Positions 1 to 8,943 of a DNA stretch of 64,000 nt are shown here, one piece after another. The stretch is taken from assembly GCF_900111585.1 (NCBI RefSeq), contig NZ_FOHI01000005.1, positions 62,001-126,000 of the forward strand, read 5' to 3'. The position numbers and the translations under genes were made by a program. The notes under the pieces were generated by a model. That model did no database searches. It saw only the letters and a program-made list of their open reading frames with translations, and had not been told where the DNA came from. Each line of letters opens with the position of its first letter. Position 1 is the stretch's first letter. The stretch is from Nitrosospira multiformis (GTDB lineage: Bacteria > Pseudomonadota > Gammaproteobacteria > Burkholderiales > Nitrosomonadaceae).

Positions 1-271
1 CTTTTTTCAGGATAGGACGCGAAGCATTGGCGATGTCTATCTCACCGCGGCAAAATTTCTTGAAGCCTCCTCCCGTGCCTGAAATACCAACTGTGACTTT
101 AGCGGCACCCTTCTTGGCTATTTGAAAATCTTCCGCCACCGCCTCGGTAATGGGAAAAACAGTGCTGGAACCGTCAATTTTTATAACCGGCTCAGCATAC
201 ACAGGGCTGACAGCACCAAGCAGTGCGCCCAATACCACTACTACTATCTCAATACGCATCAATTTCAGCAT
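1..271 (-). CDS. pstS: Phosphate ABC transporter substrate-binding protein PstS, N-terminal part
   Basis: Only the first 90 codons are in the window; the gene continues past the left edge. The start is the ATG at 271, preceded by TAGGAGAACAAG, a good ribosome site. Residues 1-26 form a signal peptide ending PVYA, so the product is periplasmic. The mature start reads [20 protein letters not shown], followed by a [26 protein letters not shown] stretch (split here: [13 protein letters not shown] then [13 protein letters not shown]). This is the phosphate-binding signature of the PstS/SphX family, which hands phosphate to the PstCAB importer. It lies 187 bp downstream of the phosphate-porin gene on the same strand, which supports a phosphate-starvation unit. 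Confidence 0.9.
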   Translation of the reverse strand, partial: MLKLMRIEIVVVVLGALLGAVSPVYAEPVIKIDGSSTVFPITEAVAEDFQIAKKGAAKVTVGISGTGGGFKKFCRGEIDIANASRPILKK

Positions 272-458
272 CTTGTTCTCCTAAAGAGGCTTTATTATTT
301 CCTTTTGCAGGCTTGTTATGACATGAATGGCTCGATCAAAACGGGAGGCGGAGCAAGCTTAAGAAGCTCCAAGCTTTCCTGAGTGTCATTTGGCCATTCT
401 TTGCATTCTTTGTTAAGCCGCTGTCTGTATTTCACCCACTTCCTCAAGCGAACCGGAA

Positions 459-1958
459 TCAGAAGGCTATTTGACTGCGGAACATGAAAGTGTTCAGGTC
501 ATCCGGCTTGCCCCCGCTTGCGGTTACGAGCGGTGAATCCTTGATTTCCAATATCCTGTCGTAATTGAACATGAAGCGAAGATTGTTGTTCACGTACCAG
601 TTCAGGGCAGCAGTAAAGTTTTTCATCTCGCCCGCCCTGAAGGCGCCGTCGTTCAGGTCTACCCCAGCGACACGTGCTGCCAGTTCCCATGCGCCCCATC
701 CGCCCTTGGAAAAGCTGAAGTTCCGGGTCGGTTCCACTCTGTGAAACTTTCCTTCTTTGTACTGGCGCGATTCTCCCGTGAGCGTCCACGCAGCTTCTCC
801 GTACCATCCATGGAAGCTAAGTGAATGCAGGCCGTTTCTACGACCAATCCAGCTATGGGTATACTCACCTCCCGCGCTGAATGGTCCATAGACGCCGCTG
901 GCCTCCAGCCCCAGCATCTTGACGTCCTCGACATTTCCCAAGGCACCCGAATCAATCGGAAAGAGGTTGGTTATATGCGAGGTTTCGTGCCTGAATCTCA
1001 CGCCATTTGAGGGGCCAAATAGCTGGCCGCTGCCACTCGGTCTGCGATAATTTCCTGCCACACCCAAATGGACAATCCTTGTCTTTTCGTCAAGGGGTGC
1101 AAAAGTGATGCGCGAATTGGTTCCCCAACTTTCATCCAGACTGTCGTTATTAGCGTCGATTGACTCCCCAAAAAGACCGACCTGTCCAGTCCAGTTCTTA
1201 CCTCTACTTGACAGATTTACACCGATAGCGCGGTCTACGAGCGGTGCGTTGAGCACATTCATTAACGATCTTTCCATAAACATGAGATCGTTGGAGCTTT
1301 CCTGTAACTCGCGGCTGAAAGCCTGTTTCTGATGGCCGACGTTGACCTTTGCGAAATCCAGCCCTCTATATGAGATAAACATGTCCTTGACGCCGACTTG
1401 GTTATCAGCGAAGTCGATCTGGCTCTTGAAATCCCAATCTTTAAAGAAAGTGCCTGCAAACTCCAGTCGCCCCCGGCGCAGCTCTGCGCCATCATTGGCT
1501 TGAACCGGGACCCCGCCTCTAAAAAAATGATCATTACTACTGTGCGTGTAATCCGTATGAATCCGGCCACCGATCTTGAACTTGAAGTTCTTGTCTGCTG
1601 TTTCAAATTGCAAGCCGTTTTTATCCAGCTTGAGTTGCTTTTCGCTTTCCTTGAAACGTTCCTCAAGGGACTCAACCTTGCCAACGAGCTGCGCACGTTC
1701 CGCTTTTTCTTTTATTCTCGCATTTCTGTCGCCGGGCGCTGGCTGATCAGCTCTCTCTACCTCCGGTGCGGGTAATGCGTTTATTGATGGAGTACCATGG
1801 ACTTTTTCATAGGTACCCAGGGGTTCTCGGTCAGGTCCAGGCTCTGCAAATATATGCTTGGTTTTGGTATCAACATAAAGATCAATCGCAAAAGCCCCGG
1901 ATGATGTGCCGGCTCCCATGACAGCGACCGCTGCTAACATAAGTTTCAAATATTTCAA
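459..1958 (-). CDS. Phosphate-selective porin of the OprO/OprP type
   Basis: 499 residues. An N-terminal signal peptide (about residues 1-24, ending SGAFA) is followed by a short periplasmic stretch and a predicted coiled coil (about 80-115, charged heptads around KVESLEERFKESEKQLKL). Such a coiled coil commonly helps assembly of trimeric porins. From KFKIGGRIHTDYTH onward the protein has the beta-barrel character of the OprO/OprP family, with ELRRGRLEFAGTFFKDWDFK and SQIDFADNQVGVKDMFISY. It ends in phenylalanine (FRSQIAF), as outer-membrane barrels do. It should pass phosphate, or another anion, through the outer membrane. A Pho-box-like site lies about 93 bp upstream of the start, and pstS follows on the same strand. 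Substrate is inferred from family and neighbours. Confidence 0.88.
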   Translation of the reverse strand: MKYLKLMLAAVAVMGAGTSSGAFAIDLYVDTKTKHIFAEPGPDREPLGTYEKVHGTPSINALPAPEVERADQPAPGDRNARIKEKAERAQLVGKVESLEERFKESEKQLKLDKNGLQFETADKNFKFKIGGRIHTDYTHSSNDHFFRGGVPVQANDGAELRRGRLEFAGTFFKDWDFKSQIDFADNQVGVKDMFISYRGLDFAKVNVGHQKQAFSRELQESSNDLMFMERSLMNVLNAPLVDRAIGVNLSSRGKNWTGQVGLFGESIDANNDSLDESWGTNSRITFAPLDEKTRIVHLGVAGNYRRPSGSGQLFGPSNGVRFRHETSHITNLFPIDSGALGNVEDVKMLGLEASGVYGPFSAGGEYTHSWIGRRNGLHSLSFHGWYGEAAWTLTGESRQYKEGKFHRVEPTRNFSFSKGGWGAWELAARVAGVDLNDGAFRAGEMKNFTAALNWYVNNNLRFMFNYDRILEIKDSPLVTASGGKPDDLNTFMFRSQIAF

Positions 1959-2050
1959 AGCTGTGCTCCCAGTTTTAGTCCTTATTGCTCATGTTTACGA
2001 AAAACCGGGGCAAGAATAGGGGAGAGAAATGACTGACTTATTACCCTTTT

Positions 2051-2068
2051 ATAACTGTTTTATGACAA
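2051..2068 (-). promoter_or_regulatory. Pho-box-like PhoB operator upstream of the porin gene
   Basis: On the minus strand the bases read TTGTCAT-AAAA-CAGTTAT. The PhoB consensus is two CTGTCAT direct repeats separated by four A/T bases. The first half matches 6 of 7, the spacer is all A, and the second half matches 5 of 7. It lies about 93 bp upstream of the porin start, a normal promoter distance. I did not find an equally good site in the 187 bp before pstS, so both genes may be transcribed from here. Confidence 0.6.
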
Positions 2069-2194
2069 AAGGCAGGGTTGAGCCATGATGACCGGTGTGA
2101 ATGCCTGAATGTTTTCATTCATGATCGTGACGTAGGACGAGCGGCAAACGGGCTTTTACTTTTGCTGCGCGAGCGCAGTGCTACTTATACTTAG

Positions 2195-2389
2195 GGAGTT
2201 TCAAGAAAAGAACTGGAGGAGCAGCTTACTCCAGGGCCCTCCACCTTACTGGAGGCTGTCCGCCTCTTTCTCAAAGCGAGAATGAGGGTTAATGGGTGCT
2301 ATGCCTAGGGTAGGCCCTATACTGTTTTTCCAGAGCACTACGGATTCAGGGAAACCGACAAGTTCTTCTTCGTGCACCTAGGGGGATAA
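2195..2389 (+). pseudogene. Decayed GNAT-type acetyltransferase fragment
   Basis: One reading frame between stops at 2192-2194 and 2387-2389 contains ELEEQLTPGPSTLLEAVRLF, then an in-frame TAG at 2306-2308, then PEHYGFRETDKFFFVHLGG. The last segment resembles the closing strand of GNAT acetyltransferases (FYE-x-xGF-RETD-x-FFF). No start codon, acetyl-CoA loop or intact domain is left. The frame is preserved across the stop, which suggests recent decay, but the fragment is short and the family call rests on that C-terminal motif alone. Confidence 0.35.
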
Positions 2390-2633
2390 AGGGCCTTTTT
2401 TTCGCGGATCGTAAGGCAAGTTCGAAATGATGTTATTCATGCGCTCGATATAGCCCTCTTTGGTCCTGATATACATGCGTATTCACACAGTTGACTCCAC
2501 ACTAATGAGATTCGGTTCGCACACCATACTGCCGGCCTGTTACAGCCTTTTTAAGGACTCTGACAAAAAACTCGTGGAAAATTAGATGTACACCCTGGCG
2601 CCCGGATATAACAAAACCGGCATCACCTTGTAG
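2390..2633. other. Intergenic stretch, no convincing gene
   Basis: The 675 bp between the porin and the MFS gene hold the Pho-box-like site, the acetyltransferase remnant and this stretch. A 32-residue minus-strand frame (2378-2476, beginning MYIRTKEGYIERMNNI) overlaps the end of the remnant. It has no ribosome site that I can see and no family I recognise, so I do not call it a gene. Confidence 0.5.
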
Positions 2634-3902
2634 ATGGATCGCAGATGGAGGAACAAGTCAGTGAAAGCGGGCCCGGGGCGCAGAATACTTGCCCGTTTAC
2701 TTATTCCTGCGGAGGCTGCTGAAACCGCTTTCCCGTTACTGGCAGCTCGCGCATTGCGCGCTTTTGGCGATGGCTATGTTGCTGTGCTTTTGCCCGCTTA
2801 TCTACTGGCGTTGGGATTTGATCAATTGGACGTAGGCTTTTTAACTACGGCAACGTTAGCCGGGTCAGCTTTGGCGATTCTGGGGATGGGTACAGTTGGC
2901 TACAGATGGACAGCTCGTCGACTGCTGCTATCCGCTGCCTTGTTGATGGCAGTTACCGGCCTTGGTCTTGCGAGCATCTCGTCGTTTTGGCCACTGTTTG
3001 TTGTCGCATTCGTAGGAACACTTAATCCTGGTTCGGGCGATGTAAGCGTGTTTTTGCCACTGGAGCATGCCCACCTGGCACAAGCAGCTCGCGGCAATGC
3101 ACGGACCGCGCTGTTCGCCCGCTATTCGCTTATTGGTTCCCTGAGCGCCGCTGTTGGTGCTTTAGCTGCTGGCATCCCCTCCTGGCTTGTGCCATGGTCC
3201 GGTCTTTCATTAATTGATGGCCTGCGCATAATGTTCTTGCTGTATGGCCTGCTCGGCGGGGTAGTCTGGCTGCTGTATCGAACTCTGCCGGCGTTCGAGG
3301 TCGAGGCGGCTCCACTACCGCAGCCGTTGGGTCCCTCACGCGGCATTGTGTTCAAGCTTGCCATGTTATTCAGCATTGATGCGTTTGCCGGAGGGCTGCT
3401 GGGGAATTCACTGCTGACGCTCTGGCTCTTTGAGCGGTTTGGACTGTCGCTCGGACAGGCCGGAACATTCTTCTTCTGCACCGGACTCTTATCGGCCGGA
3501 TCCCAGCTTGCTGCACCGGCCATCGCACGCAAGATCGGGCTGCTAAACACCATGGTCTTCACTCACATCCCTGCTAGCGTGTGTCTCATTTTTGCTGCAA
3601 TCGCCCCAGATCTCGAGGCCGCGCTCGCCCTGCTGTTTGTACGCAGCGCATTATCGCAGATGGATGTGCCGACACGTACTGTCTACGTAATGGCTGTGGT
3701 CACCCCGGCAGAGCGCGTTGCCGCTGCAAGCTTCACCGCCGTATCCCGAAGCCTTGCTTCGATCGCAAGCCCAACCTTGACCGGTGCCTTGCTGGCCAGC
3801 GGACTGCTGAGCGCGCCGCTGATTGCTTGTGGAGCTTTGAAGATGGCCTATGATCTGGCTTTGCTAATATCCTTCAGGCGCTTGAATGTTCCGCTGGATT
3901 GA
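2634..3902 (+). CDS. Major facilitator superfamily transporter, substrate unknown
   Basis: 422 residues with about a dozen hydrophobic segments from residue 30 to the end, the layout of a 12-helix MFS carrier of the inner membrane. The first helix pair (ARALRAFGDGYVAVLLPAYL, then the GFDQLDVGFLTTA loop) and the cytoplasmic loop GYRWTARR fit the MFS N-terminal half. The second half starts near residue 240 (SIDAFAGGLLGNSLLTLWLF) after a proline-rich central loop. No signature identifies a substrate; related proteins are usually annotated only as MFS transporters. The start at 2634 has no strong ribosome site, and the second half of the first helix would still be intact if a later start were used. 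It stands alone between a decayed gene and a convergent minus-strand unit. Confidence 0.75.
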   Translation: MDRRWRNKSVKAGPGRRILARLLIPAEAAETAFPLLAARALRAFGDGYVAVLLPAYLLALGFDQLDVGFLTTATLAGSALAILGMGTVGYRWTARRLLLSAALLMAVTGLGLASISSFWPLFVVAFVGTLNPGSGDVSVFLPLEHAHLAQAARGNARTALFARYSLIGSLSAAVGALAAGIPSWLVPWSGLSLIDGLRIMFLLYGLLGGVVWLLYRTLPAFEVEAAPLPQPLGPSRGIVFKLAMLFSIDAFAGGLLGNSLLTLWLFERFGLSLGQAGTFFFCTGLLSAGSQLAAPAIARKIGLLNTMVFTHIPASVCLIFAAIAPDLEAALALLFVRSALSQMDVPTRTVYVMAVVTPAERVAAASFTAVSRSLASIASPTLTGALLASGLLSAPLIACGALKMAYDLALLISFRRLNVPLD

Positions 3903-4158
3903 GAATTGAAATAAACGAAAAGTCTGCATTAATTCTTGAAAGTATGAGATACAAACGCACCAACCTTCGATGGGTGGCAAGCATTCGAAGCCGTCAAGGG
4001 TATATTGGTATTGATGGCAGCGAGCGCGGCGTTCGAATTTGCCCACATGATGGCCTCCAAGAGATGGAGATAGTCGATGGGCTTCAGCCATTTTCATCTC
4101 AATCCCGCTACTCGCTACCCGCGTATTTTCCTGGAAACTGCCAGTACCGGGAGAAGGG

Positions 4159-4785
4159 TCAGGCAGTTGCAAGGATGGCGATAACCTCTTCATCCGTTAT
4201 CTGCGGAAAATCCATGTAAAACTGCGCTACTGCATAGAAGTTGATGGGACTGGAAAGACACACTACGCGGTCAGCATTGTTGCGCACTTTTTCCACCGTA
4301 TCGGGCGGTGCCACAGGTACCGCGCAGATCAATTCCCCCGGTTTCTTCGCCCGGAGCGCATGCAATGCGGCTATCATGGTCGAACCGGTAGCCAGCCCAT
4401 CATCGACTACGATCACTATTCGTCCGGCGGGATCGATCGGCGGCCGTACCGGGGTATATTGAGCGCGGCGCTGCCGTATCGTTTCCAGTTGTGTGGAAAC
4501 TTCGTCTTTGATGTATTTCTCATCCGCGCCCACATCGCTGGCGTAACTCGTAAGATAAACCCATCCGGTTTCGTCGACGGAACCAATCGCGAATTCGGGA
4601 TTGCCTGGCGCCCGTACTTTACGCACCAGCACCACGTCCAGTTCACCTTCCAGTTCATCGGCAATAATTTTGGCCATTGGCACCGCACCTCTGGGAATAG
4701 CCAGGACCAGCGGATTTTTACCGCGATATTCTGAAAGCGCTTCCGCAAGCTTCCTGGCTGCTGCCGCGCGATTTTCAAAATACAT
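4159..4785 (-). CDS. Phosphoribosyltransferase-family protein
   Basis: 208 residues from the ATG at 4785, which has GGGGGC a few bases upstream; a GTG at 4800 would add five residues and is less likely. The PRPP-binding loop is VIVVDDGLATGST (about 124-136), with two acidic residues before the glycine-threonine loop as in type I phosphoribosyltransferases. An earlier AIPRGAVPMA (29-38) and LVRKVRAPGNPEFAIG (53-68) match the stand-alone PRTase-like family found in many proteobacteria, whose substrate is not established. It follows polX on the same strand with a gap of about 42 bp, so the two are probably co-transcribed. A link to nucleotide recycling near a repair polymerase is possible but is only inference. 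Confidence 0.8.
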   Translation of the reverse strand: MYFENRAAAARKLAEALSEYRGKNPLVLAIPRGAVPMAKIIADELEGELDVVLVRKVRAPGNPEFAIGSVDETGWVYLTSYASDVGADEKYIKDEVSTQLETIRQRRAQYTPVRPPIDPAGRIVIVVDDGLATGSTMIAALHALRAKKPGELICAVPVAPPDTVEKVRNNADRVVCLSSPINFYAVAQFYMDFPQITDEEVIAILATA

Positions 4786-4827
4786 GTTGCCCCCGATCAC
4801 GTGTTTATTTCAGTATAGGTGAATTTT

Positions 4828-6630
4828 TTACCTGACATTTTTACCTGATCGGATTTGACGCTTGGTTTGCCGTTTGTACGGACCATAGGTGTTGGAGCGC
4901 TGCATCGTGCGGGCAATGAGTACTCGTAATTCCTCGAGAGGGCGAGTGTTGAGCACATCCTGTTTTTCCAGCCAGCCCCGCCTTGCCTGACCGATACCAA
5001 AGCGCAGGTTCGCGAAATCAAAAGTGCTGTGGGCGTCGGAATTGATGCTGACCAGCACCCCTTCCTCCTTGGCCATCTGGCAGTAGATATCGAACAAATC
5101 CAACCGCTCGGGCTGGGCATTGAGTTCGAGGAAGCATCCGCGGCGTCCTGCTTCACGGATAATGCGGGGCATATCGATATCGTAAGGCGGGCGTTGCGGG
5201 ATGAGGCGACCGTTGGGATGCGCAAGAATGGTGAAATGGGGATGTGCCATTGCGCGCAGTATCCGTTCGGTCTGCCTCGCCCGCGGGAGCTCAAATTTGC
5301 TGTGGATTGCCCCTACGACCAGATCGAGTTGCGCCAGAACGTGATCCGGCAGATCCAGGGTGCCATCCTCCAAGATGTCCACCTCGATTCCCTTGAGCAG
5401 GGTAATTCCTTCCAGTTCTTCATTCAGCGCATCGATCTCATCGCACTGGCGCTTCAGCCGTAGAGGATCGAGGCCGCGTGCGATCCTCAGTTCGCGTGAA
5501 TGATCCGTGACGGCAATGTATTCCAGGCCATGCGATTTGCCGGCCAGCGCCATTTCGCGCAATGTGTTATGGCCGTCTGTAGCTTTTGTGTGAGTATGCA
5601 GATCCCCTCGCAAGTCGCATAGCTCGACCAGGTGCGGCAATTTCCGGGTTCGCGCTACGTCTATTTCACCCCTGTTCTCCCGCAACTCGGGTGGAATAAA
5701 GGATAACCCGGCGGCACGATAGACCGATTCCTCGGTCTCGCCCGCGATACGGTTTTTACCCCGGAACACGCCGTATTCGTTGACTTTCAATCCTTTTTTC
5801 TGGGCGATATACCGTACCGCAACATTATGGGCTTTTGATCCGGTAAAATAGTGCAGGGCAGCGCCGTAGCTTTCGTCTGGGACCACGCGCAGGTCCACCT
5901 GCAAGCCGCATTTCAGGACCACGCTGGCGCGAGTGTTTCCGGCAGCAAGTATTTCGGCGACCTCTTCGTACCCCATGAAGTGCTCCATGACAGTATTGCC
6001 CGGTGCGGCGGTGACAACGATGTCGAGATCGCCCACTGTTTCGCGCATGCGCCTGTAGCTGCCGGCGACAGTTGCTTCCTTGACTCGGGGAACGTCTGCC
6101 AGAAACGCGCGCAGCGGCTCCGCGTATTGTGCCGCCACCGCCAGCTTGAAACGCCCTTTCTGATCGGTATGCGCCTCGATCGCTTGGAGGATGTTGAGCT
6201 CGGTTTTCTCGCCAAAACCGGGTAGAGCACGAATGCGTCCCTCACGCGCCGCGCCGTAGAGCTGCTCGACAGTCTGGACATCCAGGTCGTGATAAAGATG
6301 CCGGACCCGCTTCGGCCCAAGGCCGGGTACTTTCAGAAGCTCTGTAACCGCGGGGGGAAGCTCGGTTTGCAGCCGGTCCAGCAAGGCGCAGTGGCCGGTG
6401 GCAACAATTTCTTCGATCTTGCCTGCGAGATCGCGCCCTATGCCGGGAAGCTCTGTCAGGTCTTCCTTGTTTTCGAGCAGTACGTACGCTTCGGTGGAAA
6501 GGGCGCCTATTGCCTGGGCTGCGTTACGGTAGGCGCGTATTCGAAAAGGGTTTGCGCCTTCGATCTCAAGCAGATTGGCAATCTCTTCGAAGACAGCGGC
6601 GATATCGGCATTATGGCTGGGCATGCGCAT
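4828..6630 (-). CDS. polX: DNA polymerase/3'-5' exonuclease PolX
   Basis: 600 residues, the usual length for bacterial PolX. Domains in order: helix-hairpin-helix DNA-binding motifs (about 55-75 LTELPGIGRDLAGKIEE; about 100-115 VPGLGPKRVRHLY), the polymerase-beta nucleotidyltransferase core with GSYRRMRETVGDLDIVV, where the two aspartates bind metal, and a C-terminal PHP domain from about 340. The PHP metal ligands are visible as DLHTHTKATDG, VTDHSRE, GIEVDIL, GAIHSKF, LAHPNGR and NSDAH. Family members fill short gaps in base-excision repair and remove 3' damage with the PHP exonuclease. All catalytic motifs appear intact. It heads a two-gene unit with the phosphoribosyltransferase. The 247 bp upstream, to the divergent archease gene, show no other feature. 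Confidence 0.93.
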   Translation of the reverse strand: MRMPSHNADIAAVFEEIANLLEIEGANPFRIRAYRNAAQAIGALSTEAYVLLENKEDLTELPGIGRDLAGKIEEIVATGHCALLDRLQTELPPAVTELLKVPGLGPKRVRHLYHDLDVQTVEQLYGAAREGRIRALPGFGEKTELNILQAIEAHTDQKGRFKLAVAAQYAEPLRAFLADVPRVKEATVAGSYRRMRETVGDLDIVVTAAPGNTVMEHFMGYEEVAEILAAGNTRASVVLKCGLQVDLRVVPDESYGAALHYFTGSKAHNVAVRYIAQKKGLKVNEYGVFRGKNRIAGETEESVYRAAGLSFIPPELRENRGEIDVARTRKLPHLVELCDLRGDLHTHTKATDGHNTLREMALAGKSHGLEYIAVTDHSRELRIARGLDPLRLKRQCDEIDALNEELEGITLLKGIEVDILEDGTLDLPDHVLAQLDLVVGAIHSKFELPRARQTERILRAMAHPHFTILAHPNGRLIPQRPPYDIDMPRIIREAGRRGCFLELNAQPERLDLFDIYCQMAKEEGVLVSINSDAHSTFDFANLRFGIGQARRGWLEKQDVLNTRPLEELRVLIARTMQRSNTYGPYKRQTKRQIRSGKNVR

Positions 6631-6877
6631 TCCCGTTTGCTTCCGTCGACAAGCACTTTGCTGATTTTACGGGGAAAGTTGCTGGTCGAGGATTCACAAG
6701 GTCAGTTTAGTATATTCATGGGGACGTGCAGGCTCAGCCGGGCAGCAAGGATTCAGGCGCATCCGATTACCCTTGACACCGCAAGGCGGTTCTCCTATAG
6801 CTTGTAGTGTGCACTCCGGTTTTTGTGCCGTTTTAGGGCGATAAAAAGCAAGTGGGAGAGCGCAGATAGGAGAGCCA

Positions 6878-7369
6878 ATGGAAAAGCAAAGGGGAAATTC
6901 TGGAGAGGCCGCGTGGGTTAGACTGAGTGATGGATCAAAGGATAATTTGTGCGTGCCAGGCCAGACTTCATCCTACTTCGAGCATGATGCAGATATCGGC
7001 ATTATCGGACGCGGCGATACGCTGGAGCAGGCATTCGAGACAGCCGCTCAAGCAGTGTTCGGCATAGTCACGCCTTTGGATAAGGTGCAGCCGCAGACTT
7101 CGGTCAAGATAGAGTTCGAAGAATCAGATCACGAACTGGCGCTGGTGACATGGCTGAATCTGTTGCTGGGGAAGGCGCGTGAACTCGGCATGGTTTTCAG
7201 TCGCTTCCATGTGCAGCGCCGGGAAAATCTGTGGTCCACCGAAGCTCTTGGTGAAAAATGGCGCGAAGTAATGGAGCGTGGAGTAGAAGTCAAAGGTGCG
7301 ACGCTGACCATGCTTTCCGTCAAACAGACTGGAGCAATGTGGGAAGCGCGCTGCATAGTGGATGTGTGA
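6878..7369 (+). CDS. Archease, RtcB cofactor
   Basis: 163 residues. Archease activates the RtcB RNA ligase by promoting guanylation of its active-site histidine and allowing multiple turnovers. The family pattern is visible as YFEHDADIGIIGRG (33-46), with H36, D37 and D39 near the metal site, and the acidic C-terminus CIVDV. The start ATG is preceded by GATAGGAGAGCCA. The first 28 or so residues are an extension not seen in minimal archeases of about 140 residues; an internal start is possible but none has a better ribosome site. rtcB begins 56 bp downstream on the same strand, the arrangement in which archease is most often found, so the two form an RNA-repair unit. Confidence 0.92.
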   Translation: MEKQRGNSGEAAWVRLSDGSKDNLCVPGQTSSYFEHDADIGIIGRGDTLEQAFETAAQAVFGIVTPLDKVQPQTSVKIEFEESDHELALVTWLNLLLGKARELGMVFSRFHVQRRENLWSTEALGEKWREVMERGVEVKGATLTMLSVKQTGAMWEARCIVDV

Positions 7370-7425
7370 GATCGGCCCCCGGATGAAACGATATAAATTG
7401 AACGTCAGCAACGGCAGGAGGTGAC

Positions 7426-8853
7426 ATGAATCTGGAGCGCCTACGTCAACTGCAACCTTGCCTGTGGACATTGCCGCGCACACTAGGCGAAGAACGCGGA
7501 GAGGTCCTCTTGTATGGCAGCGCGCCCTTGCTTGTCAGCATGGACGACAAGGTGCTCGAGCAGATCGCCAATGTTGCTTCCCTGCCGGGGCTGGTCGGGG
7601 CGGCAATGACCATGCCGGATGCGCATTGGGGATATGGTTTTCCCATAGGGGGCATTGCGGCTTTCGATGCTGAGCAGGGGGGCGTGATTTCCGCAGGCGG
7701 GGTCGGCTTCGATATTTCGTGCGGCATACGCTGTCTGCGCAGCAATCTGGATCTGGAGGATGCGGTAGAGTATTTTCCCCAACTCGGAAACGCCTTGTTC
7801 CGCGCCATCCCTGCCGGAGTGGGCGAGGAGGGCGAGATCAAGCTGAACCCGGAGCAACTCGACCAGGTGATGCACGGCGGTGCACACTGGGCGGTACAGC
7901 AAGGCTATGGCACCGCGGCAGATCTGGATTATGTTGAAGAACAGGGGCGGGTTGCAGGAGCGATCCCGGATAACGTATCCGAACTTGCCAAAAAGCGTCA
8001 GCGCGGCGAGATGGGCACGCTCGGCTCAGGCAATCATTACCTGGAAGTACAGGTGGTGGATCGCATCTTCGATCCTGCTGTCGCGCTGGCGTTTGGCCTG
8101 CATGAAGGACAAATCCTGATTTCGATACATTGCGGTTCGCGTGGGCTGGGGCACCAGATCGGTACCGATTATCTGGTGCTATTGGCAAAAGCAGCCAGCC
8201 GCTTGGGCATTCATTTACCCGATCGTGAACTCGCTTGTGCGCCTGTCAATTCCCCCGAAGGCCAGCAATATATGGGCGCGATGAATGCTGCGATCAATTG
8301 CGCGCTTGCCAACCGCCAAATCCTGACACATCTCGCGCGCTCCGTATTTACAGAGGTTTATCCCCAGGCCGAGCTTGAAACCTTGTTTGATGTCTCGCAC
8401 AATACCTGCAAGGCCGAAACCCATCAGATCGACGGTGAATCAAGGTTGCTGTATGTGCACCGCAAGGGTGCCACACGCGCATTCGGGCCGGGCCACCCCA
8501 TGCTGCCGGAACGCTACCGCCAGGTAGGACAACCCGTCGTTATCGGTGGAAGCATGGGGACAGGTTCCTACATTCTGGTTGGCGACAGCGAAAATCCCGC
8601 CTTTGCTTCTTCAAGCCACGGTGCAGGTCGGGCCATGAGCCGGCATCAGGCGCTCGCGCGGTGGAAAGGACGCGCGCTGGTGGACGAGTTGGCGCAACAA
8701 GGTATTCTGATCCATACCCGCTCCATGCGGGGTGTGGCGGAAGAAGCTCCGGGCGCCTATAAGGATGTCGATCTGGTGGCGGAAGCCACGGAAGAAGCCG
8801 GACTCGCCCGGCGCGTCGCATTTCTCCGGCCGAAAGTCTGCGTCAAGGGTTGA
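7426..8853 (+). CDS. rtcB: RNA-splicing ligase RtcB
   Basis: 475 residues, full length. RtcB joins RNA 2',3'-cyclic phosphate or 3'-phosphate ends to 5'-OH ends using GTP and Mn2+. Metal-binding residues sit in MPDAHWGYGFPIGG (63-76) and AGGVGFDISCGIR (90-102, with D95 and C99). The GSGNHYLEVQ stretch carries the nucleotide-site asparagine and histidine, and SSHGAGRAMSR holds the histidine (H398) that becomes guanylated. GGAGGTGAC precedes the ATG. In bacteria RtcB is linked to repair of RNA broken by toxins or stress. Together with archease and the stress proteins downstream it suggests a damage-response cluster, but no Rtc regulator (RtcR) is present next to it. Confidence 0.96.
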   Translation: MNLERLRQLQPCLWTLPRTLGEERGEVLLYGSAPLLVSMDDKVLEQIANVASLPGLVGAAMTMPDAHWGYGFPIGGIAAFDAEQGGVISAGGVGFDISCGIRCLRSNLDLEDAVEYFPQLGNALFRAIPAGVGEEGEIKLNPEQLDQVMHGGAHWAVQQGYGTAADLDYVEEQGRVAGAIPDNVSELAKKRQRGEMGTLGSGNHYLEVQVVDRIFDPAVALAFGLHEGQILISIHCGSRGLGHQIGTDYLVLLAKAASRLGIHLPDRELACAPVNSPEGQQYMGAMNAAINCALANRQILTHLARSVFTEVYPQAELETLFDVSHNTCKAETHQIDGESRLLYVHRKGATRAFGPGHPMLPERYRQVGQPVVIGGSMGTGSYILVGDSENPAFASSSHGAGRAMSRHQALARWKGRALVDELAQQGILIHTRSMRGVAEEAPGAYKDVDLVAEATEEAGLARRVAFLRPKVCVKG

Positions 8854-8943
8854 GGGTTAAGGAACGCTGACAAATTCCTCGCCGCCGCGATGGATTTGTC
8901 CGGCGATTCCTTGGCAATATAAAAACTTTTTTCAAGGAGTGAC

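Noticed and set aside
3899-4219. A plus-strand frame after the MFS gene.
   Set aside because: Overlaps the end of the phosphoribosyltransferase gene, has no ribosome site and no recognisable domain.
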